DNA of 20,920 nucleotides from Paulinella micropora (Eukaryota; Cercozoa; Imbricatea; Euglyphida): assembly GCA_009731375.1 (NCBI GenBank), contig BJOX01000042.1:1264213-1285132 (forward strand). The letters are read 5' to 3'. Below the pieces are notes generated by a model. It searched no databases and was not told the DNA's origin. It saw nothing but the letters and a program-made list of their open reading frames with translations. Of the stretch, positions 7,206-13,548 are shown piece by piece. Within the stretch, counting starts at the first letter, position 1; every line of letters begins with the position of its first letter. The translations under genes and the position numbers were made by a program.

Positions 7206-7322
7206 ATGGCAGAAAAGGTATTTAATTTAGAAAAAGAAAATAAAACTTTACTTAATATATTACAAGATTTAACCAACCAACTAGCAGAAATACGAGCCGT
7301 TGTATATCCAACCAATGGCTAA
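7206..7322 (+). CDS. 38-residue coiled-coil ORF (copy 1)
   Basis: ATG at 7206 to TAA at 7320-7322. The product starts MAEKVFNLEKENKTLLNIL and has Leu/Ile/Val at helix-repeat spacing, like a short leucine zipper. Its end overlaps the start of the membrane protein gene by 8 nt (ATGGCTAA). The same ORF is preserved at 8369-8485. It is too short to assign, but spacing and preservation fit a real gene. Confidence 0.45.
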   Translation: MAEKVFNLEKENKTLLNILQDLTNQLAEIRAVVYPTNG

Positions 7323-7668
7323 TAATACAACCAGACTTCACAGACCACCACCTATTATGGATATGGATGGCGAACTAACTCCAGAATTAAAGTCTCGTGT
7401 TCTTGAAGTAGAACTAAAGACTGAGGAAAAAAAAGTAGAGCACGAATTGGAAGATAACTGGAATTGTTGTTGTATAAAAAACAGACCGACAGACAGCCGA
7501 CTTATTAAATACTTATTTCAAATGGGTATCATCATTGCCATTATAGCTCTTTGTATCGTGAGGCTATCTGAAAAGAACTTGCCGTGCGAGGTTGCTAATA
7601 CTTATGTCGGAATTTTAACATTGCTTATCGGCATTTGCCTTCCATCACCTTCTTCAAGTAAGAAGTGA
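7315..7668 (+). CDS. Two-helix membrane protein (copy 1)
   Basis: 117 residues from the ATG at 7315; an in-frame TTG at 7300 is less likely. A polar N-terminus with a Pro patch (residues 10-13) and an acidic/basic helix (20-48) is followed by a Cys cluster (NWNCCCIKN), TM1 at about 65-83 (KYLFQMGIIIAIIALCIV) and TM2 at about 94-110, ending GICLPSPSSSKK. Small two-TM proteins with a conserved (S)RLIKY..Q entry and a C-terminal PSP motif recur in Polinton-like viruses and probably sit in a virion or host membrane. Its 3' end nearly meets the convergent Cys-rich gene (stop at 7675). Confidence 0.7.
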   Translation: MANNTTRLHRPPPIMDMDGELTPELKSRVLEVELKTEEKKVEHELEDNWNCCCIKNRPTDSRLIKYLFQMGIIIAIIALCIVRLSEKNLPCEVANTYVGILTLLIGICLPSPSSSKK

Positions 7669-7674
7669 GCATTC

Positions 7675-7908
7675 CTATGTATGTGTCATATACCATCTAT
7701 TATCGCCCGCACACATTAAAGGCAAAGCCTCATCAAAACTACGACACATATTATTTCCGTTATTTATGAAAACACACTTAAACCCCGTATCTACCCCTTG
7801 CTTTATACAATAAGCACAACTCTCATTTTTTTTCTCACTGACCCGCGAGTAAAAGTCGCAGGCAGTCCGACCTAACACAGACCACATAAACAAGAATATT
7901 AAAATCAT
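7675..7908 (-). CDS. Small secreted Cys-rich protein (copy 1)
   Basis: 77 residues from the ATG at 7908; the in-frame TTG at 7926 only adds six residues ahead of the signal sequence. Residues 1-14 (MILIFLFMWSVLGR) look like a signal peptide. The mature part has six Cys (17, 31, 34, 45, 55, 66) with C..YC..., FKCVF and NMCRSF spacing, resembling a PSI/plexin-like or other disulfide-bonded module, so it is likely secreted or an ectodomain. It is encoded against its neighbours, diverging from the gene at 7932 across 23 bp. Here it ends at a TAG; in the copy at 8817 one substitution reads through and adds seven residues. Confidence 0.6.
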   Translation of the reverse strand: MILIFLFMWSVLGRTACDFYSRVSEKKNESCAYCIKQGVDTGFKCVFINNGNNMCRSFDEALPLMCAGDNRWYMTHT

Positions 7909-7931
7909 TTTTTTAATATTATACAAAATAT
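7909..7931. promoter_or_regulatory. Compact divergent promoter (copy 1)
   Basis: 23 bp of A/T-rich sequence (TTTTTTAATATTATACAAAA and ATAT) between the minus-strand ATG at 7908 and the plus-strand ATGATG at 7932. It can serve both genes only with near-leaderless transcripts. The same arrangement is at 9072-9094. Confidence 0.45.
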
Positions 7932-8144
7932 ATGATGAGTGAGTTCAAATATCAGCGGATTATTTTTCTTAGCAATGATTTTGCTGGAGGAAGCACAACA
8001 TTTAATAAAAATATTCAAATGTCATTCACACCCACCAAAATGAATGTAAAATTTATCCACTATATGAACGACCAGACCGAAACCAAAACCAGAATTCTTT
8101 ACATGGATAGAATTGGAATTATTGGAACATTTGCGGACAGCACC
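7932..8144 (+). CDS. Small beta-rich protein, cut by assembly gap (copy 1, N-terminal part)
   Basis: 71 codons from ATGATGAGT, the same as residues 1-71 of the complete gene at 9095 except T22 in place of K22. It is truncated by the Ns, not by a stop. Annotation should follow the complete copy. Confidence 0.7.
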
Positions 8145-8154
8145 NNNNNNNNNN
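8145..8154. other. Assembly gap (10 N)
   Basis: Ten Ns, a conventional scaffold placeholder. Left and right flanks belong to the two ends of the same 1153-bp repeat, so the true gap may be negative (an overlap) rather than missing sequence. Confidence 0.98.
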
Positions 8155-8155
8155 A

Positions 8156-8308
8156 TCGGATACCTGCGGATGGCATAGTATGAGGTTTCTTTTAGAGCGA
8201 GCAAAAGGCAACCGCTTTAAGTTTGCTAGCGGATATACAGACTTAAAAGAGAATGAAGCGGAGGAGTTGAAAGCACAGAATGGCTACGGCTTTGACACTT
8301 TTATCTAA
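8156..8308 (+). CDS. C-terminal fragment of cysteine protease (after the gap)
   Basis: In-frame with residues 214-263 of the protease at 6354 and starting SDTCGWHSMRF, so it includes the nucleophile Cys but not the catalytic His or Asp. It begins at the gap, so this is a fragment caused by the assembly and not a separate gene. Confidence 0.75.
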   Translation, partial: SDTCGWHSMRFLLERAKGNRFKFASGYTDLKENEAEELKAQNGYGFDTFI

Positions 8309-8368
8309 AAGATATTCGTAAATCCACACTCTCATTCGTTTCACTCATTGGTCAGCGGATTTCAACAC

Positions 8369-8485
8369 ATGGCAGAAAAGGTATTTAATTTAGAAAAAGA
8401 AAATAAAACTTTACTTAATATATTACAAGATTTAACCAACCAACTAGCAGAAATACGAGCCGTTGTATATCCAACCAATGGCTAA
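8369..8485 (+). CDS. 38-residue coiled-coil ORF (copy 2)
   Basis: Same product and same 8-nt overlap with the membrane protein gene as at 7206. ATG at 8369, TAA at 8483-8485. Probably the same locus as copy 1. Confidence 0.45.
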   Translation: MAEKVFNLEKENKTLLNILQDLTNQLAEIRAVVYPTNG

Positions 8486-8831
8486 TAATACAACCAGACT
8501 TCACAGACCACCACCTATTATGGATATGGATGGCGAACTAACTCCCGAATTAAAGTCTCGTGTTCTTGAAGTAGAACTAAAGACTGAGGAAAAAAAAGTA
8601 GAGCACGAATTGGAAGATAACTGGAATTGTTGTTGTATAAAAAACAGACCGACAGACAGCCGACTTATTAAATACTTATTTCAAATGGGTATCATCATTG
8701 CCATTATAGCCCTTTGTATCGTGAGGCTATCTGAAAAGAACTTGCCGTGCGAGGTTGCTAATACTTATGTCGGAATTTTAACATTGCTTATCGGCATTTG
8801 CCTTCCATCACCTTCTTCAAGTAAGAAGTGA
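8478..8831 (+). CDS. Two-helix membrane protein (copy 2)
   Basis: 117 residues, identical in protein sequence to the product of 7315-7668; the two nucleotide changes (near 8546 and 8733) are silent. Two TM segments at about 65-83 and 94-110. Its 3' end overlaps the convergent Cys-rich gene by 15 nt (8817-8831) because that gene's stop differs in this copy. Confidence 0.7.
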   Translation: MANNTTRLHRPPPIMDMDGELTPELKSRVLEVELKTEEKKVEHELEDNWNCCCIKNRPTDSRLIKYLFQMGIIIAIIALCIVRLSEKNLPCEVANTYVGILTLLIGICLPSPSSSKK

Positions 8832-9071
8832 GCATTCATATGTATGTGTCATATACCATCTATTATCGCCCGCACACATTAAAGGCAAAGCCTCATCAAA
8901 ACTACGACACATATTATTTCCGTTATTTATGAAAACACACTTAAACCCCGTATCTACCCCTTGCTTTATACAATAAGCACAACTCTCATTTTTTTTCTCA
9001 CTGACCCGTGAGTAAAAGTCGCAGGCAGTCCGACCTAACACAGACCACATAAACAAGAATATTAAAATCAT
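8817..9071 (-). CDS. Small secreted Cys-rich protein (copy 2, longer C-terminus)
   Basis: 84 residues from the ATG at 9071. The signal-like start and six Cys are the same as in copy 1, but a TAT codon replaces the TAG, so the protein continues YECSLLT before a TGA and gains a seventh Cys. Which C-terminus is ancestral cannot be told from two copies. The 3' end overlaps the membrane protein gene. Confidence 0.6.
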   Translation of the reverse strand: MILIFLFMWSVLGRTACDFYSRVSEKKNESCAYCIKQGVDTGFKCVFINNGNNMCRSFDEALPLMCAGDNRWYMTHTYECSLLT

Positions 9072-9094
9072 TTTTTTAATATTATACAAAATAT
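9072..9094. promoter_or_regulatory. Compact divergent promoter (copy 2)
   Basis: Same 23-bp AT-rich sequence as 7909-7931, between divergent ATGs at 9071 and 9095. Confidence 0.45.
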
Positions 9095-9460
9095 ATGATG
9101 AGTGAGTTCAAATATCAGCGGATTATTTTTCTTAGCAATGATTTTGCTGGAGGAAGCAAAACATTTAATAAAAATATTCAAATGTCATTCACACCCACCA
9201 AAATGAATGTAAAATTTATCCACTATATGAACGACCAGACCGAAACCAAAACCAGAATTCTTTATATGGACAGAATTGGAATTATTGGAACATTTGCGGA
9301 CAGCACCACAGCAAACATTTCAAATCTCGGGTATAATTTGGGTGTTGTCGGATGGACTGACGGACAATATACATTTAAAGTCCTTGAAACTGACAGCGGA
9401 AATATTGACACAGGAAATTTAGCAGGCCGAATTGTTATCGCTTTGGAATTTTTGGCTTAG
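9095..9460 (+). CDS. Small beta-rich viral protein, possibly virion-associated (complete copy)
   Basis: 121 residues, MMSEFKYQRIIFLSNDFAGG to ...GRIVIALEFLA, rich in alternating hydrophobic, Asn, Thr and Gly residues as in a beta-sandwich. No Cys, no signal peptide, no TM, no catalytic motif. It lies between the membrane protein and the packaging ATPase, 10 bp ahead of the ATPase ATG, in the morphogenesis cluster, so a small capsid or accessory structural role is a fair guess. I do not recognise the family. The last residues overlap an in-frame upstream extension of the ATPase frame, which I consider non-coding. Confidence 0.6.
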   Translation: MMSEFKYQRIIFLSNDFAGGSKTFNKNIQMSFTPTKMNVKFIHYMNDQTETKTRILYMDRIGIIGTFADSTTANISNLGYNLGVVGWTDGQYTFKVLETDSGNIDTGNLAGRIVIALEFLA

Positions 9461-9470
9461 AATATATACA

Positions 9471-10286
9471 ATGATGAAAATAAACAATGTCAAGGTGAAG
9501 CCAGTAAAACAAGAGGGTGATGGAAATAAAAAAGCAAAAGGTTATAAATTATTCAATGAGCCGTATGCCAATATATTTCTACTTGCTAGAAAAAAGAGCG
9601 GTAAGACGACAGCACTATTTGAAATACTGAAACGGACGACAGACAGAAAAACCCGTATTGTTATTATTGCTTCAACAATCCACAAGGACTACATTTATAA
9701 AGCAATGGTTAAGCACTTTAAGAACAGGGGAAACCCAATGGCAATATATACCTTTCTTAAATCGGATGGTGTAAATGTCATTGATTATGAATTAGACAAA
9801 TTGAACATACCAGACGAAGAGCAGGAAGGCGAAATCCAAGATGAAGTGGACATAGAGAAACCACAATTTCTTTATTTTGGAAAAGAAAAGAAACAGAGTG
9901 CCGCAGAGGCACCAAAAGAACGACCCAGCAAGTATATTTCTCCAGATGTTGTTTTTGTTTTGGCTGATTTAGGGAGCGGTTTAAGAGATAAGTCCGTAAG
10001 CGATTTGTTAAAAAAGAATAGACACTATAAAAGTAAGGTGATTATGTCAAGCCAGTATTTGAACGACCTTAGACCAGAAGCCATAAAGCAGTTAGATTAT
10101 TCATTAATCTTTCCAAGCCAGTCTCAGGATAAAATGGAACTCGTGTATAAACACTTAGACTTATCTTTTGACTTTGATTACTTTCTTCAAAAGTATCACG
10201 AGGCGACGAAGGAGAGATTTAATTTTCTTTATGTCTCAAGTGTTGATGATGAATTAAGAAAAAATTTTGCTTACAGATTAAAATAA
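9471..10286 (+). CDS. FtsK/HerA-type genome-packaging ATPase (A32-like)
   Basis: 271 residues. I chose the ATG at 9471 (MMKINNVKVK) because it follows TATATACA and lies just past the upstream stop; an in-frame ATG at 9432 would overlap the previous gene. Walker A is at residues 39-46 (ARKKSGKT, with a non-Gly first position), Walker B at about 160-167 (VVFVLADL, Asp166), and a sensor-like polar motif at 191-199 (IMSSQYLND). A charged insertion (113-155, EEQEGEIQDEVD...) separates the two halves. This layout fits the packaging ATPases of Polintons, virophages and nucleocytoplasmic viruses, which drive DNA into the capsid. It lies between the small structural gene and the core-like protein. Confidence 0.8.
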   Translation: MMKINNVKVKPVKQEGDGNKKAKGYKLFNEPYANIFLLARKKSGKTTALFEILKRTTDRKTRIVIIASTIHKDYIYKAMVKHFKNRGNPMAIYTFLKSDGVNVIDYELDKLNIPDEEQEGEIQDEVDIEKPQFLYFGKEKKQSAAEAPKERPSKYISPDVVFVLADLGSGLRDKSVSDLLKKNRHYKSKVIMSSQYLNDLRPEAIKQLDYSLIFPSQSQDKMELVYKHLDLSFDFDYFLQKYHEATKERFNFLYVSSVDDELRKNFAYRLK

Positions 10287-10324
10287 TATTTTTAGAATTA
10301 ATAAATATTTTTTTACTTATTATA
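10287..10324 (+). promoter_or_regulatory. Promoter-like region before the core protein gene
   Basis: 38 bp with TTTTTAGAAT (10289-10298), an imperfectly spaced inverted repeat AATATTT (10285-10291) / AAATATT (10303-10309) and TTATTATAATG at the start codon. The TTTTTAG(A/T)AT plus TTATTATAA arrangement is shared with the fibre promoter. Confidence 0.45.
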
Positions 10325-10648
10325 ATGGTAGTGAAAACAACTCGTGTTGAAGTCATTCCAACAATAGGCAAACGAACTATTAACTCAAGCACAATTGCTG
10401 GAGGTAAAAAGAAGTCTGGTCGCAAGAAGAAGCAAGGAGGCAAGGGGCAGGCTGGCGGTAAGATTAACTGGGCAAAGGTTGGTAAGACGGCAATCGCGGT
10501 GAATAAATTTCTTCGTGATAACAAGATTATTTCAAAGACTGCGAATGCGCTTGGTGATGTCGGGGTTCCATATGCGTCTCGTATAGGCTCTACCGCCGCG
10601 AAACTTGGATATGGTAGGCAGAGCGGACGTGGCGCCTTAAAGTTCTAG
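10325..10648 (+). CDS. Basic Gly-rich core/DNA-condensing-like protein
   Basis: 107 residues, strongly basic. An N-terminal stretch ends at STIAGG (residues 22-27), followed by a Lys/Gly-rich tract (GGKKKSGRKKKQGGKGQAGG, 26-45), a moderately hydrophobic segment (46-90, ...KFLRDNKIISKTANALGDVG...) and a basic end GYGRQSGRGALKF. The end resembles the short basic tails of capsid/core proteins in PLVs and adenovirus-like elements. I-A-G-G before K28 matches the (M/I/L)-X-G-G-X consensus of adenoviral protease, so it may be matured by the protease in this window. Assignment as a core protein is inference from composition and position. Confidence 0.6.
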   Translation: MVVKTTRVEVIPTIGKRTINSSTIAGGKKKSGRKKKQGGKGQAGGKINWAKVGKTAIAVNKFLRDNKIISKTANALGDVGVPYASRIGSTAAKLGYGRQSGRGALKF

Positions 10649-10788
10649 ATATTTGAAAATCCACACTCCCGCTAACGCTCACGTGTATCTTTGTTTTTGA
10701 CAACTTCAAAAACAAAAACATTTTACAAACATCGAAAACCGATTAATTTTTTTAATAAAGAAAAATAGATGTTTTAGAATAAGCGGGA
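10649..10788 (+). promoter_or_regulatory. Intergenic hairpin module A
   Basis: Starts with GATATT and AATCCACACTCCC just past the core gene stop. It then has CGTGTATC and a perfect 11-bp hairpin (TTTGTTTTTGA at 10690-10700, TCAAAAACAAA at 10706-10716, 5-nt loop). An AT-rich tract leads to a second inverted repeat TTTTAGAAT (10772-10780) / ATTCTAAAA (10808-10816) with GCG/CGC just inside. The next gene's ATG (10789) lies in the loop of the second hairpin. The same layout recurs at 12548-12735. Terminator plus promoter is the simplest reading. Confidence 0.55.
10690..10716 (+). terminator. 11-bp hairpin, possible transcript end
   Basis: TTTGTTTTTGA-CAACT-TCAAAAACAAA, perfect stem of mostly A/T pairs, about 40 bp past the stop of the core gene. 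A near copy at 12599-12627 follows the second protease copy, with two extra A in the right arm. Termination or polyadenylation hairpins between genes are known in some large DNA viruses of protists; the function here is inferred. Confidence 0.4.
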
Positions 10789-11574
10789 ATGCGAAGCAAG
10801 AAGCGCAATTCTAAAATATCAAAGGTAAGACCCCCGCGGGTTTATAGAAATAAAAGCGGGAAGCCGTATATTATCCAGAAGGGCAAAAAATATTATCTTA
10901 ATTTTGGTAAGAAAACAAATGATATGAGCACACTTCAAATCGTTAAACTTTTTATGAAATACTTGAGCAATAAGCCACGCGAACGTGGCAGTACCACAAA
11001 AGCAAAGAAAAAAGAAAAGAAGGAGGATTTAAGGAAAGTTCAGAGCCTGTCAGAGATTGAACAAAATACGAGAACAGCCATTAATGACCACTTAGACAAA
11101 CTCAGGAAGGAGAAATACGATAAGATTGATGAGATAGACCAAAAAGAAAAAAAAGCACAGGTGGATGCTGAAGAAGAAAAGAAGAGGCTAGAAAGAAAAA
11201 TCCAAGCCGATGCTAAGGAACTAAAAGAAACAATGGATAGGGAACATAAAAAACAACTTGCGGAGATTAAGGAAAGACAGGAAGAAATCTAGGGAACAGA
11301 AAAAGGAACAACGACTTATTCAGGAACTACAGGCAGAACAATGACATAGACAGGGATTATTGACTGCTCCAGTTGCACAGCCTATTATAGCGAACCCGAA
11401 TCCCCCTTCAACTACAAATAAACCAAGAAAACCGCAACTACATCTTCCCCAAAAATAACTGATATAACTGACAAAGTAAATAAACAAGAAAAAGATTTGG
11501 AAGAAGAAAAGAGAAGAAGAATTATTGATGAAATGTTCTCCGAGAAAACGAGAAAAAAACGTGTCAAAAAATGA
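10789..11574 (+). pseudogene. Basic/coiled-coil viral protein gene broken by frameshifts
   Basis: The open part (10789-11292, 167 residues) begins MRSKKRNSKISKVRPPRVYR and has a small beta-like domain (residues 13-40, KSGKPYIIQKGKKYYLNFGKK) and a long Lys/Glu coiled coil (85-167). After its TAG the coiled coil goes on in the +1 frame (REQKKEQRLIQELQAEQ), stops at a TGA (11342-11344), continues as a Pro/Thr-rich stretch, then moves to another frame from about 11425 that runs through KEDLEEEKRRR-like sequence (KQEKDLEEEKRRRIIDEM) to RVKK and a TGA at 11572-11574. At least three lesions, one a substitution-type stop or equivalent, break what looks like one gene of about 260 residues. Its final TGA overlaps the ATG of the next gene (ATGA). 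Sequencing errors are an alternative. Confidence 0.65.
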
Positions 11575-11759
11575 AAAATAATACCATAATAAATCACCTT
11601 AAAAAAGCAGGCATTAATATCCCTATAATAAAAAATAAAGGTTCAAACGACTACGCCACTAGTTTAAAGAGATGGTTATACACACAGAAAATCACCGAAA
11701 ACATATCATCGGCAGAAGATGGATGGGATAAACTAGAACAATTTACAAAAAAAAAATGA
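11571..11759 (+). CDS. 62-residue protein upstream of and overlapping the protease (copy 2)
   Basis: Identical in protein sequence to 6169-6357. Its ATG overlaps the TGA of the broken upstream gene (ATGA, 11571-11574) and its own TGA overlaps the protease ATG (ATGA, 11756-11759), after the same run of ten A (11747-11756). So in this copy three consecutive frames are linked by ATGA overlaps. Confidence 0.65.
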   Translation: MKNNTIINHLKKAGINIPIIKNKGSNDYATSLKRWLYTQKITENISSAEDGWDKLEQFTKKK

Positions 11760-12547
11760 TTGCTAAAAATGAAAGCAAAAAGAATGAAGAAAAAAAAACT
11801 CCTGTAAATAGCACTCTATCGCCAATAGACCCACCCCGTTTTGAAAATTCTCCAGATGCTAAACAACTTATATTTGAAATGACAAATCCACAACCAGCGG
11901 AGACACAACTGACAGATGTAGCACCACCACCGAGCACAAGTTCTGCGGACATCGCGGAGACACCAGAGCAACCACCAAATCTCCAACCAGTTGGAAATCT
12001 CCAGCATGCTGGAGATAATGAGCAACAGCAAGAGCAACCACAGCAAGAGGGTGAGGGGCGGGGATTAATGACTAATGAAATAGATGATATAAAGAAAAAA
12101 TATGGATGGTATCTCGGAGCGATAGCAAGTGATGAAATCTACAAACTAAATCCAGAAAAAAGAAAGCGATACGGATTTATTATGAATTTAGATAATCACA
12201 AACAAGCGGGGTCTCATTGGATTGCCGTTTACTGCTCTTTAGATGGCGATAGAAGTATAGAGATATACGACCCGCTAGCCCTGTATAAACCAACGGAAGA
12301 CTTTCAACAACAAATGAAACAACTAATTGATAAAAGCCACCCAAGCACATACCTGCTTATGAAGGTTAATCAAGTAAAACAACAATCAGACACATCGGAT
12401 ACCTGCGGATGGCATAGTATGAGGTTTCTTTTAGAGCGAGCAAAAGGCAACCGCTTTAAGTTTGCTAGCGGATATACAGACTTAAAAGAGAAGGAAGCGG
12501 AGGAGTTGAAAGCACAGAATGGCTACGGCTTTGACACTTTTATCTAA
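11756..12547 (+). CDS. Adenain/Ulp1-like cysteine protease (copy 2)
   Basis: 263 residues, the same as the copy at 6354 except Lys for Asn at residue 246 (TDLKEK versus TDLKEN). All catalytic positions are kept: His154, Asp172, the Gln near 210 and Cys217. Followed by GATATT and AATCCACACTC and the hairpin module in front of the penton-like gene. Confidence 0.85.
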   Translation: MIAKNESKKNEEKKTPVNSTLSPIDPPRFENSPDAKQLIFEMTNPQPAETQLTDVAPPPSTSSADIAETPEQPPNLQPVGNLQHAGDNEQQQEQPQQEGEGRGLMTNEIDDIKKKYGWYLGAIASDEIYKLNPEKRKRYGFIMNLDNHKQAGSHWIAVYCSLDGDRSIEIYDPLALYKPTEDFQQQMKQLIDKSHPSTYLLMKVNQVKQQSDTSDTCGWHSMRFLLERAKGNRFKFASGYTDLKEKEAEELKAQNGYGFDTFI

Positions 12548-12735
12548 AAGATATTCGTAAATCCACACTCTCATTCGTTTCACTCATTTTCGTGTATCTT
12601 TGTTTTTGACTACTTCAAAAAAACAAAAACATTTTACAAATATCGTATCCCATTTAATTTTTTCCAAAATAAAAAAACGATGTTTTAGAATAAGCGAGAG
12701 TGAAACGAAAGCGCTATTCTAAAATATCTATATCA
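12548..12735 (+). promoter_or_regulatory. Intergenic hairpin module B
   Basis: Same order as module A. GATATT and AATCCACACTC after the stop, a variable element TCATTCGTTTCACTC, CGTGTATC, a TTTGTTTTTGA hairpin (12599-12609 with the right arm from 12615), then TTTTAGAATA (12683-12692) / TATTCTAAAA (12715-12724) with GCG/CGC inside. The loop of the second hairpin contains GAGTGAAACGAA (12698-12709), the exact complement of TTCGTTTCACTC (12574-12585) in the variable element. Confidence 0.55.
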
Positions 12736-13548
12736 ATGGATTACAAAGGTGGGCGAAGTTCGGGTATTTACTATATCAACAGCAAAAACAGAATAACTGG
12801 CACAGATAGCGACTTCACTCACGAAGTCAATTTGAAGGGGCTAGACAATCCCACACATTGTAAAATACTTCATATTTATGTGCCGAAGTCGTATTACTCT
12901 GTGGCTTCACCATATAATACTTTTACTCTTAGCGAAGACGGGTATGAGGCTTTAATTACGATACCTGAGGGAAACTACACAATGAACAATCTAAAAAATA
13001 AGTTGTCGGAGGTGCTAACCGCGGACAGCCCAAATAATTATACTTATGTTGTATCCAGTAATAATACCAACATAGAACCAGAGGATGGCAAATTAACATT
13101 CAGTGTGTCAGAGAATAAGGGAATTCAACCGCGATTTATATTTGATAGTGATACCCGTATTCACGAGGTAATGGGGTTTGATAGAAATTCAACATATTTC
13201 TATGCTAATGATTTTATTAAATCACCAAATGTAATTATTCTAACTGGAGAAAAGACTTTATACCTTCAATCTGACTTAGTGGGGGAAGGTGATAATCACG
13301 TGCTACAAGAAATATACACAGCGAATGAAATTCCATTTGGTTCTGTCATTTATGACGGCTCTGGTAGTGAATACGGGAAAACATTATCCGCAAGTTCTAA
13401 TAACGTATTTAGGTTTTACTTGACGGACGAAAACGACCAAGCAATAAATCTTAATGGTTTGGGAATAGTTATGACATTATTGGTTTATCGTGAAACTAAT
13501 TACTTTAGTTTATTTAATTCATTCTTCAATCTGTTGAAAGCGCGGTAA
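12736..13548 (+). CDS. Penton-like minor capsid protein (single jelly roll)
   Basis: 270 residues from the ATG at 12736 (MDYKGGRSSGIYYINSKNRI). An in-frame GTG at 12700 lies inside the upstream hairpin and is unlikely as a start. The pattern IYYINSKNRITG..SDF.HEV, then HIYVPKSYYSV, TIPEGNYTMNNLKNKL, RIHEVMGF, IILTGEKTLYLQSDLV and a C-terminal LNGLGIVMTLLVYRE fits minor capsid proteins of Polinton-like viruses and relatives, which form the capsid vertices. Composition is beta-rich with many Asn, Thr and Tyr. The gene follows the protease as in several of these viruses. It is the last viral gene before the retrotransposon. Family assignment is by pattern only. Confidence 0.65.
   Translation: MDYKGGRSSGIYYINSKNRITGTDSDFTHEVNLKGLDNPTHCKILHIYVPKSYYSVASPYNTFTLSEDGYEALITIPEGNYTMNNLKNKLSEVLTADSPNNYTYVVSSNNTNIEPEDGKLTFSVSENKGIQPRFIFDSDTRIHEVMGFDRNSTYFYANDFIKSPNVIILTGEKTLYLQSDLVGEGDNHVLQEIYTANEIPFGSVIYDGSGSEYGKTLSASSNNVFRFYLTDENDQAINLNGLGIVMTLLVYRETNYFSLFNSFFNLLKAR

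Larger units (their letters stand above)
6992..8144 (+). repeat. 1153-bp repeat left of the gap
   Basis: Matches 8155-9307 at a constant offset of 1163 bp with about seven substitutions seen by eye (for example near 7383, 7570, 7677, 7847, 7996, 8103 and 8109). It ends exactly at the first N, while its partner begins at the first base after the Ns. It runs from inside the protease to inside the small beta-rich gene. This is the pattern of an unmerged contig overlap. Confidence 0.9.
8155..9307 (+). repeat. 1153-bp repeat right of the gap
   Basis: Partner of 6992-8144. It starts mid-protease at the first base after the Ns and continues without a break into the rest of the beta-rich gene and the ATPase. 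The substitutions are scattered, as expected for alleles, strain variants or separate element copies. Confidence 0.9.
11550..12588 (+). repeat. 1039-bp direct repeat, right copy
   Basis: Nearly identical to 6148-7186. Here the left flank is the natural-looking 3' end of the coiled-coil gene, and the right flank continues into the hairpin module ahead of the penton-like gene. Because both flanks are functional, coherent sequence, this may be the native setting; the left copy has a truncated gene on its left side. Confidence 0.9.

Noticed and set aside
9432-9470. ATG at 9432 as start of the ATPase
   Set aside because: It overlaps the previous gene in another frame; the ATG at 9471 follows a TATATACA motif and begins the basic N-terminus.
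12700-12735. GTG at 12700 as start of the penton-like gene
   Set aside because: These codons lie in the repeated hairpin and resemble the start of the gene at 10789 only because the spacer is shared; the ATG at 12736 starts the conserved part.
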